DNA of 64,000 bases. It comes from Epiperipatus broadwayi (Eukaryota > Onychophora > Udeonychophora > Euonychophora > Peripatidae). The notes under the pieces are model-generated. The model did not search any database and was not told where the DNA came from. It saw nothing but the letters and a program-made list of their open reading frames with translations. The position numbers and the translations under genes were made by a program. The stretch lies in contig JAQFVV010000182.1 of assembly GCA_028023455.1 (NCBI GenBank), forward strand, positions 2,358,001-2,422,000, written 5' to 3'. The stretch's first letter is position 1. The number at the start of each line of letters is the position of its first letter. Shown in pieces: positions 36,640 to 49,289 of the stretch.

Positions 36640-38240
36640 AAGGAAAGTTGTAGAAGAGAATAAAAGTTTAAAGAGTGTAAAACAACATTTTGGTATTGGT
36701 AGGAATTTATATCTGCAATAAGAAAAAAAGATGGCATTATTACTAAAAAGAGAAATGACATCATGAAATGTGTAGAAGACTTCTATCAAGAATTATATAG
36801 TAATAAAGAACAAGTGCCTTCTATACCTATTATATCTTCCGAATTGCCCAGAATTTCCAATGAGGAAGTGAGACATGCAATTAAATTTATGAAGAAAGGA
36901 AAGGCTCCAGGTAATGATGGAATTATAATTGATATATTAAAAGAAGCAGGTGAAGAAATAGATTTTTTTTATAGCAAAGTTATATACCAAATGTCTAAAT
37001 GATAAAGATGTACCAGATGATTGGAAGAATGCAGTATTAATATTAATATTTTAAAAAGCTGATAAAGAAGATATTAGAAATTACAGACCTGTCAGTCTTT
37101 TATCAGTTTTATACAAAATTTTTACTAAGATAATTACAACTCGTCTACAGAAAACACTGAATTTCCACCAACCAAGAGAACAAGCTGGATTTAAAAGTGG
37201 TTTTAGTACACTAGATCATATCCAGGTATTGAGAGAAGTTATAGAAAGGACAAATGAATATGAGTTACCATTATGTTTAGGATTTCTATAAACATTTTTT
37301 CAGTGATTAAAGCATTGGATCATCAAGGTATAGATCCAGGATATTGTCATATTTTAAAGAATATTTATAAAAATGCAACAGCAACAATTAGATTACATAA
37401 TGGTAGTAGGAAAATCAACATTGAAAAAGGTGTATGTAAGACAGTGTGACTCCATATCTCCAAAACTTTTTACAGCAGTGCTGCAAGAAGTATTTTGTGG
37501 ATTAAAATGGGGAAGCTAAAGGAGTGAAAATAAATGGAGATTATTTAAGTCATTTATATTTTGCAGATGATGTAGTTGTTTTTGCAAATAATGCTTTAGA
37601 GTTACAGGAAATGTTGTAGGAGTTATCAGATGAAAGTAGGACTAAAGATAAATGTTAAAAAGACTAAAGTAATGTTTAATAGATTTTTTCAAAATATGAA
37701 AATAAAGATTGATTATGATGAGGTAGAAGAAGTTAACAGTTACAAATACCTTAGTCAGATTATTAATACAGATTGAAACATAACGGATGAAATTAATCAT
37801 AGAATTAAACTTGGTTGGAGTGCTTTTGGTAGAAATAACTTGATACTAATAGAAAACATGCCTATGTGTTTGAAAAGGAAGGTTTTTAATAAATGTGTTT
37901 TGCCAGTTCTTACTTATGGATCTGAGACTTGGACACTTAATAGAAGAGCAATACAGAGACTTCAGACTACTCAAAGATGTATGGAGAGATGCATGTTGGG
38001 AGTAACAAGAAGAGATCAAAAATGCAATGTATGGGTAAGAGAACAAACAGTGTTACTGACCTCATTGAAAAAATTAAAAGACTGAAGTGGAGTTGGGCTG
38101 GACATATTGCTAGAAGAGATGATATTAGATGGACAATTAACGGGATTCCAAGAGATTGTAAAAGACCAAGAAAGAGACCACATGTGAGATGGATGGATGA
38201 AATAAGAGTGTGCAGGGGTGATGTGGAGAAGAGAAGCTAA
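36640..38240 (+). pseudogene. LINE reverse transcriptase and C-terminus, multiply broken
   Basis: Copies LINE RNA into DNA at the nick. Fragments in successive frames: DGIITKKRNDIMKCVEDFYQ and ELYSNKE (about 36730-36810), FMKKGKAPGNDGI (finger region, about 36886-36925), RNYRPVSLLSVLYKIFTKII (about 37075-37135), QAGFKSGFSTLDHI (about 37180-37220), SISPKLFTAVLQEVF (about 37456-37500), the catalytic FADD box followed by VVVFA (about 37559-37585), and YGSETWTLNRRAIQRLQTTQ (about 37915-37970), then the RTE-type tail KRLKWSWAGHIARRDD...RPHVRWMDEI (about 38073-38203). At least six frameshifts or stops separate these blocks. Confidence 0.8.
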
Positions 38241-38301
38241 AAATAGGAAAAGATGGATTGAACTTGGAGAGACTTTCATCGTGCAGTGGATTGATAATGG
38301 T

Positions 38302-38319
38302 TGATGATGATGATGATGA
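38302..38319 (+). repeat. GAT microsatellite at the LINE 3' end
   Basis: GATGATGATGATGATGAT directly abuts the right target duplication. RTE-clade elements end in such short tandem repeats instead of poly-A. Confidence 0.85.
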
Positions 38320-38329
38320 TTATTAAGCA

Positions 38330-38921
38330 AAAGATTGAAAATGTTTCAATGCATTTTCAAAACTGATAGCCAATAGAATTAAACATAAAAATTAAAATTT
38401 CGAAATAGAGTTTCATAAACAAATGAAAATGGCAATTACAATTCAAGAAAATAAAAAATTTGTTTCTATAAACTGAAATTTTTTAAAAAAGATTTATAAT
38501 CATATTAAATTAATTTAAATACAGAAAATTTCATATGTAACTTTGGTAGCTGAAAAATTATTTAATAATCTTAAAATGTTTTGAGCCTTCTATTTTCATA
38601 GTTTATAATTTTGTAGTTTATTATTATATTAGAGAGAAGATAAGAGAAGTGGTATTAAGGCATATTTGAGAGGCAGTTGTTGGATGGAGAATGATATATG
38701 AAAAAAACATTGAATGAAATAAGAAGAGGTTTGATTGATAAAATTGAGGATATTAAGAGAAATAGTGAAACTGAAAGAGAATGATATTGTGGGAAAAGGT
38801 TATTAGATATAATAAATCGAAGATATAAAATAATACGAATAGAGGAATGAGATTATTTGGTGAGAGATGCTAGTATGTATGTCAGATGATATTAATGATA
38901 TTAAAAAATGTATAGAGATAA
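38330..38921. other. AT-rich DNA, becoming purine-rich
   Basis: From about 38640 the plus strand is rich in A and G and poor in C, with broken frames (such as DKIEDIKRNSETERE at about 38735). It may be the start of an old retroelement, but no motif allows assignment. Confidence 0.4.
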
Positions 38922-39176
38922 AAATAATTATAGTTTTATGGGCCTATAACTGGCAATAAAAGCAAAAAAAAAATTTGTTTAAAAATTATATTTAAACTTA
39001 GCCCTAAATCTACCCCTAACCCTTTTGGAGAAATTTTTCTTTTTTAAAATAATAATAATAAAAAATTCTCCAAAAGGGTTAGGGTTAAATTTAAATATTA
39101 TAATTAAAACAAATAAAAACAAAAATAATTTTTTTTTTTTTTTGCCTGTTGTAATCTCATGAAAGTATAATTATTT
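38922..39176. mobile_element. palindromic MITE with telomere-like words
   Basis: The left end AAATAATTATAGTTTTATGG and the right end (complement AAATAATTATACTTTCATGA) are inverted repeats continuing through ACTGGCAA / ACAGGCAA. The inner arms are CCCTAACCCTTTTGGAGAA (about 39015) and TTCTCCAAAAGGGTTAGGG (about 39065). Length about 255 bp, non-coding. The CCCTAACCC/GGGTTAGGG pair near the centre resembles telomere repeat. Confidence 0.7.
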
Positions 39177-41438
39177 GTTATAACTTAAAACAAAATGGCT
39201 GACAACAAACAGTTGGACGGAAAATATATAAGTATTGATAAAAGTCAGGGAAATTATAAAAAGAATATAAAATATCTAAGATGTTAAGTAAACAGAATGG
39301 GATAGTAATTAGCAATTTTTAATATTCAAAAGGATTGAAAGACTAAAATTGTTTTCTAATTGTGAAATTAAAGGTTGTGTACCAGTTATGTCATTAAATT
39401 TGATTTTTTAAAAAAATAATATTACATTTAAATACTAGAATATTAGCATGCAAGATTTTGTACTTATATTATAAACTGGTAAAGTCAAACTGAAAATGAA
39501 GTGATTAAGTATGACAGTAAAAGAAAGGGGGAAAATGAAAAATTTAAGGGTATGGTGATAATATAAAACAAATACAAATATGAAAAAGATTCAGTATGAA
39601 GGTTTATGAAACATGCAAGAATAATGTCAGTTGAACCCTTCTAAAAAGAAAAATTATGCATTTGAAGATTACTTTAATGAGTATAGATAGAAATCCTATT
39701 GGTTTTAAAGATGTAAAAAAGTACTGTAGATAGTTAGAATATTAATTGTTTTCATTCTCAAATGTGGCTGAGGATAAAATACAATGGAGAATTAGAAATT
39801 AAGAAAGATGTTAGGAAATCTTTGTAAAATAAAAGTTTGCTGCAGCAGAAGTTAGAATTGCAAGTCACATATAAACAGATTTTGACTAGTATGTGAAATA
39901 AATGGACAATAGGTGATTCACTGATTGGTTAAAAAATAAATTTTAACTTTTTGTTTTTTAAATACAGTAGAATAAACATAGTAGTTTACGAATAGCTGCT
40001 AATGAAGGAATGAATGAATGAATGTTAGATAGAAAATAGGATCAATGGTATGATAGTCACTTATGGGATGAAGACATCAGTATTAATAGAAATATATAGT
40101 TGAAAAGGAATAATTAGAATAGAAAAGATAGAAGGAAAGACAATATTTGTAATGAGGTTATACAAAGTATCTTGATGACTAGTATGAATTAATTATATTG
40201 CAAGAAAAATATATCAATATAGTTTATATGATTGTAAGATAAAGTCAGGAATGATAGAATAGCACAATCAAATATGGGATTAATTTAAAAATGGTTGAAT
40301 TTTGATATATTTAACGTGGAAAATAATGATATAATCATTTGCTTAAAAACATGTATAAAAGAAATAGATAAGATGAAGGGTGGAGGGGATATAAAGGACT
40401 ATAATTAGAAGTAGAAAATATAATAAAAGTAAATTGAGAGACAATAAAACAATTAAAAATATGTAGATTTTATGTTGGAAGATTTTTTTTTTTAAAAAAA
40501 TATACAATTAGAAAAATTGAGATTTATGGGGATTATAACTATTATAGTTGAAATTGGGGATAATGCATTTTAAACATCAGGATTGAGTAAATGCATTAGG
40601 GAAAAATGGAAATTTTGCTAAAAAGAAAATTGAAAGTTTTATTTAGGGATATGACAAATATGATTTAAAAGAATTATTTATGACATTTGACAATATACAC
40701 ACAATGAAATGATTTGTAAAAGGAAATAGTGTATATTAGAAAGTGGATAAAGTGAAATAAACTAATAAAAGTAATTAATTTTAAAGTGCAAATTTGTGGG
40801 AAATGTAAATATTGAATAAAAAGATGTGAGTAGTAAAATTTAGAATGCAATCTTGTATTAAATATAAAATAGTTATTTTAAAAAAAGTGTCATGAAAATA
40901 TAATTAGATATAAAATGTGTCTGCAAGGTTAGAAATTAGTGAGATTATTGAATGTTAGGAAAGTTTATATTTACATTTATTAACTGAAGATTAATTTAAT
41001 GTTTAGTGATTGTTAAATATGAAGGTTATCCTTTTCTTCTGATTAGTTATAGTGCTTTCAGAATAGTGTATAGTTATGAAATTATGTTAGTATATATAAA
41101 TCAGGCTCTGCATATCAATATGTCTGTAAATGATATGTTTATATATGATCCAAGCTTAAATATAAGTGGTCTCTTATTGTACTTGCTTTTATAGATAATC
41201 ATCTATATTAGTTTATGTATAGCTAGCAGGAAGGTTTCAGTACTTCCACATTATTACAAATAATTAATAGAAAATTTGCTGAGTAAAATAGAGAAAGCAT
41301 GAAGAATAGGAAGTTAAAATATTTTGAGCACATGAAAGTGAAATAAAACAAAAAGACATTGTAGTTAATTGATAATAATAATACTGAGAACGAATCGGAA
41401 AAGAATATAATAGGAAATTATCCTTTACCCCAATTAGT
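39177..41438 (+). other. C-poor, purine-rich DNA, likely decayed retroelement
   Basis: The plus strand is markedly C-poor and A/G-rich over about 2 kb, unlike the neighbouring T-rich sequence. This asymmetry matches the decayed LINE at 44.7-46.6 kb and suggests old coding DNA of an A-rich retroelement. I see no diagnostic motif, and stops occur in all frames. Poly-T and poly-A tracts at about 40483-40500. Confidence 0.35.
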
Positions 41439-42835
41439 GATAACAATTGATTCCCCAAAATTTCTCATAAAGTAAGATCGTGCATAAAAAATTAATAATA
41501 ATGAGTTTCTATGGGGAAAAAATTAATTCATTACTTTTATCAAAATATGTAAGAAAAATCAATGAAAAAAAAAAGTTTAAATTAAAAAAAGTGTTAATTA
41601 ATGATAACCATTTTACTTAGCATATTAAAAAAAACAATAACCTGTGGGTAAATATACTATTTTAAAACATTTCAGTAGCTATAATTTTACAAGATAACTA
41701 TACTTTTTCTATTGCTGATCGCTATTCCGTTTCTTACATAGGCAGAGAATAATATTTTCTGAATCACAATTTGTTAAATAAAAAATAAGGTGTGAAGAAA
41801 GAGAAAAACCCTATAGTGCACATCTTAAAATTAACACAATGTGCACATTAAAATATATTAAAATTTTTAATTTTTGTAATTTCTAACCAATAATTAAGAC
41901 TGATTTTTTATTTTTTTTTTGCAGTTGCTACTTAATTATTTTTTTAATATATATTTTTATTGTACGTAATGCAATGAAATTAAATAAATATAAATAAAGA
42001 ATTGTTATGTCCAATTAATTGTTGTAATTTTAATAAGGTATGCTAATAATTAATTTTTTTTTTTTGCTGATTTATGTTAAAGATAAAAGTGGATATTATC
42101 TTGAATATGTGATAAACAAACTATAAGAATATTGAATTGAAATTGAAAAAATAAAAGGTATTTTAAATTTAAAACCTTTGATCATATAAACTTGATTATT
42201 AGCTTTGTATGAAATAATTTTTTTCCCTCCAAATAACTTACAATTGTGATGATTACAATTATATTTTTGATGTAAGCAAAATAATGATCACAAGAATTTT
42301 AATCTATAAAACTGATTGAGTGAATATAGTTACTTAATATATACATTTTGCAGAAATATTAATACACTTTGTTTTTGTACATGATCAAAGAATATTACTT
42401 ATGCGTGCTGTATGAAATTGACATTTTTTTTTTTTTGATTTTGTAGTCATTAAAAATGAAAATCATCTTTACTTTAGATATATGTCATTAATGAAAGCAC
42501 TAAGTGTTTTGTAAAGTCACTGGATGAAAATTAAATAAAGTGCATTAACCGTATTTTAATTCTATAATCAAATAATGTTGGGTACTGTATAATAATTAAA
42601 CTATTATATATTTTTAGTGTAAATGTCACCATTTTATTTTTGGAAAATGTAGTTTTAGTGAGATCACTATCCTATGATGTTATCAATCTTAGAAAATCAC
42701 CTCCATTTTTTAACTGCCATCTTGAAAAATGACAAATATTTTAAATAAAAGTTTCCATTTTTTTTTAAAAGGTTGCAATAGTCAATAATTGATTTAAGTC
42801 AAAATAGTGATTACAAATTGATAATTGCTACGGCA
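41439..42835 (+). repeat. unnamed interspersed repeat, copy 2 (uninterrupted)
   Basis: Homologous in order to 24337-27645 but without the two inserts found there. It shows an unbroken T-run at the element B site (ATTTTTTTTTAAAAGG near 42757) and continuous sequence across the MITE site (about 42385-42420). It is diverged throughout, so both copies are old. No frame is conserved. The Tigger-like element at 42881 begins shortly after it ends. Confidence 0.75.
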
Positions 42836-42880
42836 AATCCTTGCATAAAGATCCATCACTAATTGGAGTCAAAGTGCATA

Positions 42881-44711
42881 CAAGCGATCCTCTACTTATG
42901 TACCTAATTGGTTTTTGAAATGTGTATGAAAGTTAAAATGTATGAAAGCAAAGCAATGTAAAAAAAACGTCAAAAAGGGTTTTCAATATATATATGTATT
43001 TCTGCTAAATATTGTATTTTTATTTTTCAAAAAAGTTCAAAGAAGTTTTAACATACAATAAATTTTTATATTTTGAAAATATTTTTATCTAAAATTTTTT
43101 GAGAAAAAAATGAAGCTAAATATAGTACACCAGGGTCTTGTTTTATGTGGTAGATAGGTTCCACAGAAAACCCGCATTAAAAAAAATTGCACAAAAATAG
43201 ACTTAACTTACCTTGAAAAATGGGGGATAGGGTCTGTAATTTTCAGAATTCGCATAAAAGCAAAGCAACAAAGAAAAATTATTTTACAATTCGCATTAAA
43301 AAAATAAGCAAATAAAGTATGACTAATAAAAAATTTCAAATATTTGAAAAAAATTAATACAAGACAAATTTTTTTTACTTTTTTATTAACTACATTATTT
43401 AATTTTATATTTTTCATACATGTTTTAATCATTACCGCTAGCGTTCTTTTGTTAACTGGAAAGAAATCAGAATCGATGTGATGTGATGTATTGTAGCTTC
43501 TCCTTAAATGAAGTCAAGAATCTCTCGGCAATTATGCCCAGAGAAACCTGTTAACCACTTTATTTTTATTTGTGATGTGATGTACAACTAGTGCCACTTT
43601 CAATCTTGTGCTGTGTTAATGGTTTTCTATTTCTATATTAAAAAAATGAGATCGAAATCAAAACAAAAAGATTATACATTATCATTAGAAAGATTATTTT
43701 CAGTTTATAAAATCTTCATTTTTTATTTTAAAAATCTAAAAGATTATTTATTTCTGTTATATATAACAAAATATATGTTTTAAAAGTTTAATTTTTTTGA
43801 ATATTTATTGCGATATTATTGCAATATTTTTATATGTAAGTATAAATCTATTATTGTTATTTACTCATTAGTATAAATAGGTTTATTTACATAGAAGCTA
43901 AAATTCTAAATACAGCTTCAGGCCATATTCACGTTAGCTGCTAATATAACGTTATATTTTTGAAAAAAAAAAAAAAGTATTTTAAGTGAAAATAAGTTAT
44001 TAATAATTTAAATTTCTTGATATCTAATAAATATAGTGAAATATGAATGATATTAAGAAGAAACATGAATCGCATTAAAAATAATCCGCATAAAACGAGA
44101 CCCAGGTTTATATAGTCACACATAACACAATCATATACATATAAGATCTAGAAAATAATATTAAAAAAATTTAAAAGCATAAAGATAATTAACTTGATAG
44201 TGTATGAATTTGAAAATATTTCTTAATTTTGTTCTTGATATTCACAATTGAACATATTGTCAATCGGCCTAAATTATACGTACGAACGATTGAAGCAAAA
44301 GATTCGCCATTTTCGTTTCAATCATATGAAAATTGTGAGACTGATTTCTTTTTGTCCACTGCTGTTTTTTTATTTTTCATTCCTATTTATAAATTAATAA
44401 GGGCAAATTTTTTCACCAAAACAGAAATGTACATAAAATAATAGCACACATTTTAACATAAACCGACCCATCACAACTTATCAATACATGTACTAACTCA
44501 TAACGTTGCTGCTCCAGACTGAATCTGTGCCACACCGACAATGGATATGATTAATGTCAGAGAGGTGGGGAGGGAGTAGTGGCTATTAGTTCTTGAGAAA
44601 GGGAGAATCATTACATGAAACTATGTGCATTCGTCATATATATATCGATAAAAATTGAAAGTGTGAAATGTGTACGAAATAACGAATTTTATGAAAGTAG
44701 AGATCTGCTTG
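42881..44711. mobile_element. Tigger-like transposon, second family, host of a nested element
   Basis: The left end CAAGCGATCCTCTACTTATG, after TA (42879-42880), matches the complement of the right end (CAAGCAGATCTCTACTTTCA), which is followed by TA (44712-44713). Similarity extends inward through GAAATGTGTATGAAAG versus its counterpart. A start with CA, TA duplication and CTCTACTT wording recall Tigger/pogo termini. About 980 bp of this interval is a second transposon (43128-44108), leaving about 850 bp of its own. A 70-codon frame at 44229-44441 has no recognised transposase motif. Confidence 0.65.
43128..44108 (-). mobile_element. Tigger/pogo-like transposon, copy 3, inverted and nested
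   Basis: Begins CACCAGGGTCTTGTTTTATG after TA (43126-43127) and ends CGCATAAAACGAGACCCAGG before TTTA. Its first 310 bases are the reverse complement of the right part of copy 1 (AAAACCCGCATTAAA, GACTTAACTTACCTTGAAAA, GGGGGATAGGGTCTG), so it is in opposite orientation. Its middle (43440-44040) differs from copies 1 and 2, and a part of it (43625-44040) recurs at 52900-53310, so it may be nearer to the autonomous element or carry a further insert. Confidence 0.75.
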
Positions 44712-44713
44712 TA

Positions 44714-46560
44714 TACAAAGAAGTGGGAATGAAACAAGAAATAAAGAGTTTTACTCAACTAATAATAGAGGGATGTTATATGTGAGAAGTTAATGAAGAT
44801 AAATGGCAAGTAAAAAAGAATAGATATTCTAGCAGTGGGAATGTTAAAAGAAATGGATGTTAAAACTAAGAAATATTTTTTTGAGATATTTTACTAAATT
44901 ATGCAGAAAACTATCCAACTGAAAATTTTAGAATTATTAGCATGAGAAATTGATTTTTTAAGATAGGAGTAACTCCTTTGATATTTAGATAATTATATAT
45001 CTGTGGAAGTATGTTGTGATATATAAACTACTTGCACAGATTATTAAAGATAAAGTGATATATTGAATGGAAAATTGTTATATGGAAAATGCAAATTGGC
45101 ATTAGGAGGGGTATGAAATTGAGGGATAACATTTTTGTTTTGATTAAGGTAGCAGAAATGTCTTATAAGTTGAATAGAAACCTGTTCATAATTTTTTTTA
45201 AAAAAGGTAGAAAAAGTTAGAAAAAGATGTTAGATTTATTAAAATATGTATAAATATGAACATTATGAAAGTGAAAAATTAAATAGGTTTGAATCTATTT
45301 TATTCCAGTACTATTTATGACTTATTTATAGGATTTAATGGATGAATTAAATTTGTGTGTGAAATGTAGAATTCCAAGTGTGAGAATTGGGCAAGAATAT
45401 ATTATGAAAGCATTAATTTGCAAAATAAAAAAAGCATGCATTTTTAGATTAATGTGCAGAGTTTGAGAAGAAGAATGATAAGTTTAGTAAAAATAAGTCA
45501 AAATCATTAATTATTAGATTATTAGAAGGTGTAAATGAGAAAGAGACGATGATAAGTTTGATTATAGAAATTTTAAGTAATTGCAACTATTTAGGAGTTA
45601 AGATGAGTGAAGAAAAAGTTTATTTGAGGAAATGCAGAAATTTTGAAGAAAAAAGAAATTATATGATGTATATATATCTGGAAAAAAGAGGTAATGAATG
45701 TTATGGAAGGAAAAATGGTAAATATATACTGGCAGTAAATATGTGAAGATTATTTAGGAAGAGTTAGCTGAATTTCTATATGAGAAGTGAAAAATAAATG
45801 ATACAATTTTGGTTTATCTAATTCTTTATCATACATTGAAATCCAATAAGTTATCTTGTTTTGATTTTTTATTTCTTGTGTTTTTGTTTAAACAACAGGA
45901 TAAGAGGCAAAAAATTCCTGGAGATAGATAGATAATTGAGGAGTTGGGATAGAAGGTTAAGCGGAATGATAGTTTATAAAAAAGTATGGAATAATAATAC
46001 AAAATATAAGAATACACACAAAAAAACTTCAGAGCTGAATGTCAACGTGATAATGGATGGATAATTAATTTGTTGTTTAGTCCAAGTATAGTATTTTTAA
46101 GAATTAGAAAAAGAATGATGAGTAAATAGAGTAAATACAGAGTTATAGAAAATGTAGTTTTAAAGATAAAATAAAAAATGAAAAAACATAATTATGAAAA
46201 TGTACACTCTTAAAGAGACTGTTATTTATTTGGTTTCTAGAAGAAAATATTTGAAGAATATATTGGAGGCAGAAATTTGGGATGGGGAGTGTGGAATATT
46301 GAGATATGTCTGTAGGATATTAAAACAGAAAAATGTGAGAGCAGTATAAAGTAATAAAAATTAAAATGTTATATTGGAAAAATATGTAAAAACAATATGA
46401 TGGTTAAGAAATATTCCTGGAAAAAAAAAAAAACAGAATTAGGCAGTGTATTAGAGAGGAAAAGGAGTGCATTGGAATTTTAGATGAATGTATAGTGAAG
46501 TAGTAGATGAATTAAATTTGAAAAATGTAGGCAGTGAGCAGACAATATGATAATATTTCT
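44714..46560 (+). pseudogene. decayed LINE reverse transcriptase, second family
   Basis: A-rich, C-poor plus strand with many stops, but recognisable blocks: NFRIISMRN (about 44923), QIGIRRGMKLRDNIFVLIKV then AEMSYKLNRNLFIIFF (about 45087-45200), DLMDELNLCVK (about 45335), PSVRIGQEYIMKALI (about 45377) and CNYLGVKMSEEK (about 45585). These follow the order NYRxIS, FRxGxxxxDNIF, then the blocks around the catalytic site in non-LTR reverse transcriptases. The YADD box itself is not readable after KALI. It is older and more broken than the LINE at 35.1-38.3 kb and clearly a different family. Confidence 0.55.
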
Positions 46561-49289
46561 AGTTCTATTTGTTAAAGAGGAAATGATTTCAGAAGGCAAT
46601 TATGCATCATATTATAGTATATTCTATATTCAGACTTTGAAAAGTTAAAAACAAAATCTTGCATTAATATTGATGAAAAAAGTATAGTTCTTACATAGAG
46701 TACAGTGTACCAGTTTTATTGATCTACATAGTATTTAACCTTGAGCAAAATAAAAAACTAATCTATAAATAAAATATTCCACATTTTCTCTTGAGAATTC
46801 ATGGGTACAAGTGTATATTAAATGAAATCAATAAAATAATATATTTTGCTATAAAAGTAATTTATTTCATAAACAATATCAATTTTTTAACAAAAATACA
46901 ACAATAACAAAATATATGCAGAATTACAAATTTATAATGTTTGCATTTATTCTAGAATTTATGGCTACAAAGTGCATATTAAATGCTGCTTGTTTTTATT
47001 TCATGCACATTTTGTGTGTGGATTAACTTTTTGCTTTCTTTTATTCAGCACTCGTTTTTATTGTAATATATGTTTTATTTATTTTTTAATTAATACACAT
47101 TTGTTACACTAAATTCATGAATAAATGTGAACATTATTAAATAATTTTCATACAATATAGCTTTTTAAAAATAAATAACTGATATTCTTTTGATAAATTA
47201 TTGCAAAATATATTTTTTCTTGATCTTATTTAATATATTTTTGTAGCTATTTATTCAGTAATAGATGGTATCATTTTATTTTTTATTGATTAGTATTTTT
47301 TTCTATGGCAAGTATATGTAGTAGTAACTCCATTGATTAAATAAACTATATTATATTAGCTTTGAAAATATATATTTCAGCCACATACTGTTATCACACA
47401 GAAAATTCATTTTTTACATGAATAATAAAAGGAAAAATATTTAGCTTGAAAGAATGTTTCATAAAAGTAGATTTTGCTTGTTTGAAAATTTACTTTTTAT
47501 TAATATGATAAATAGAATGCTGGTTAATAATATACTATTTAATAAAAATATTATATTGATGTATTCAGATATCTGTTTGTACATAACATTACTGACTATC
47601 TAATGTTTGTAGAGAAATATATGAAACACATTAATTTGATTGTAATATAGTCTACCAAATTATTAATATGGAGGGTAGGATGTTTATAATATTTGTGTTT
47701 ATCAGTAATTTGATACACACGTTGTATATATTTGTTTGAGTCTTTTTGCTAGTTAAAGGTCAATTATGTATATATATAAACACATCTAATATGATTTTTT
47801 TTTAAAATTTCAAGATTCATTACATGTAGAAAGTAACAAAGTGAATAATTTATATAGTGTTAAAATATTCTTGGTTAATTCGTAACTATAGGGTTTTGAT
47901 TATGTATCTTCTACGTTTATTATTTGTAAAATTATCTAATATTATAGGAGTTGGCTGGTTAAAAAACATTAGCATATTGACCTATCTTGATTTTTGTGTT
48001 TATATTATACTTAATTTGTAAAGAGTGTAAATTTTTACTCATTGTAATATTTATTATTTGTCTGAATACTTTATTTATTTTCACAATCAAGTGATTTATA
48101 TAACAAAATATAATTGGATAGAAGGTGATATGCGTATATTAGATTTGCTACTATTTCAAGAATAAAGAACTTTATATTTTTGTTTGATATGTCATTTTAG
48201 CATGGATAAATGTCATAAATTTAGTAGCTTACAATCAAATGTAATAGATAAAAAGAAAATGTTGGTTTAAGATAGTGAACTAAGATTTTGAAGTGTTTTT
48301 AAATATTTTATTTGTTAATATATTATCACAGATGAATATTATTAATATTGGTGATCTGTTTTTAATTATCAACTATTATTAATCAAAATTTTCTATTTTT
48401 AGTTTAGTATCTTCAAAATGTTTGATTGGATATTTGATTTTTAGCTTTTTTAAAAAAATAGTGTGTGAAGAATTTATTTTTATGGTTAGTCTAATTGGAT
48501 TGAGTGAAAGAAATACTTATTTTTCTATGTTTTGGATGATAGCTTTCAAAATGTAAATTTCTTTGTTGATGATTTTGTGTAAAAACATTTATAAAAAGCA
48601 TCCCATTATCAATATTGCAAGTACATATAAGTCTATTCTGATTATTAAATAATTCAGTTGAATATGGCTAAATAAGAAATTTTATTAGAATATCCTGATT
48701 CATATGTATATAGTTTATATTTGGTTGTATTGAATATTAATATTTTGGTATCACACTTTATATTTGTATATTAATATTTATTGTTAAATTCAAAATAAAT
48801 ACTTTTTTTTACAATTTAATTTAAGTATTATAAGTATTATTTTGTTGTTTATTATGGGCAGTCATTCTCTCTTTCTACATAGAATTATGCTAACTCTTGA
48901 CTATATTTGAATATGTATTTAGAGAAGAGTAATTAGAATGTGAAATTATATTAAATAATTTTGCCATTATTATCTACAAAATTTTATTATGAGATTGTCT
49001 TGACAATTAGCAGAAATAAAAAGTGAATTGTAGTTGTAATTTTTATATTTAATATTTAAAACATGACATTAGCTATATTGAATAATTGAAATTTTATTTC
49101 ATAAATTCTGTTATAATCCACAAAATTTTATTATGTGATATTGTTTTGATGATAACCAGAAATAAAAAGTGAATTATAGATATACATTGACAGTTATATA
49201 ACTAGTCTGGATTTTAAAATTAGAAATAAGCCTACCATTTGTAATAACATTTTATTATAAACTAAAATTAAAATCAGTCTTATATTACA
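46561..49289. other. AT-rich anonymous DNA
   Basis: No gene, RNA or element boundary is recognised over 2.7 kb. Confidence 0.6.

Larger units (their letters stand above)
35145..38318 (+). mobile_element. RTE-type LINE retrotransposon, full length but inactive
   Basis: One element of about 3.17 kb bounded by ATTATTAAGCA at 35134-35144 and 38319-38329, an 11-bp target duplication. A GC-richer 5' leader (35160-35517) precedes an APE-type endonuclease, then a reverse transcriptase, and the 3' end is a short GAT repeat, a hallmark of RTE-clade LINEs. Coding is broken by frameshifts and stops, so the copy is dead, yet the motifs are well conserved, indicating fairly recent insertion. It inserted in plus orientation. 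Confidence 0.85.

Noticed and set aside
44229-44441. 70-codon frame inside a Tigger-like element
   Set aside because: No HTH or DDE transposase motif; treated as part of the element's non-coding interior.
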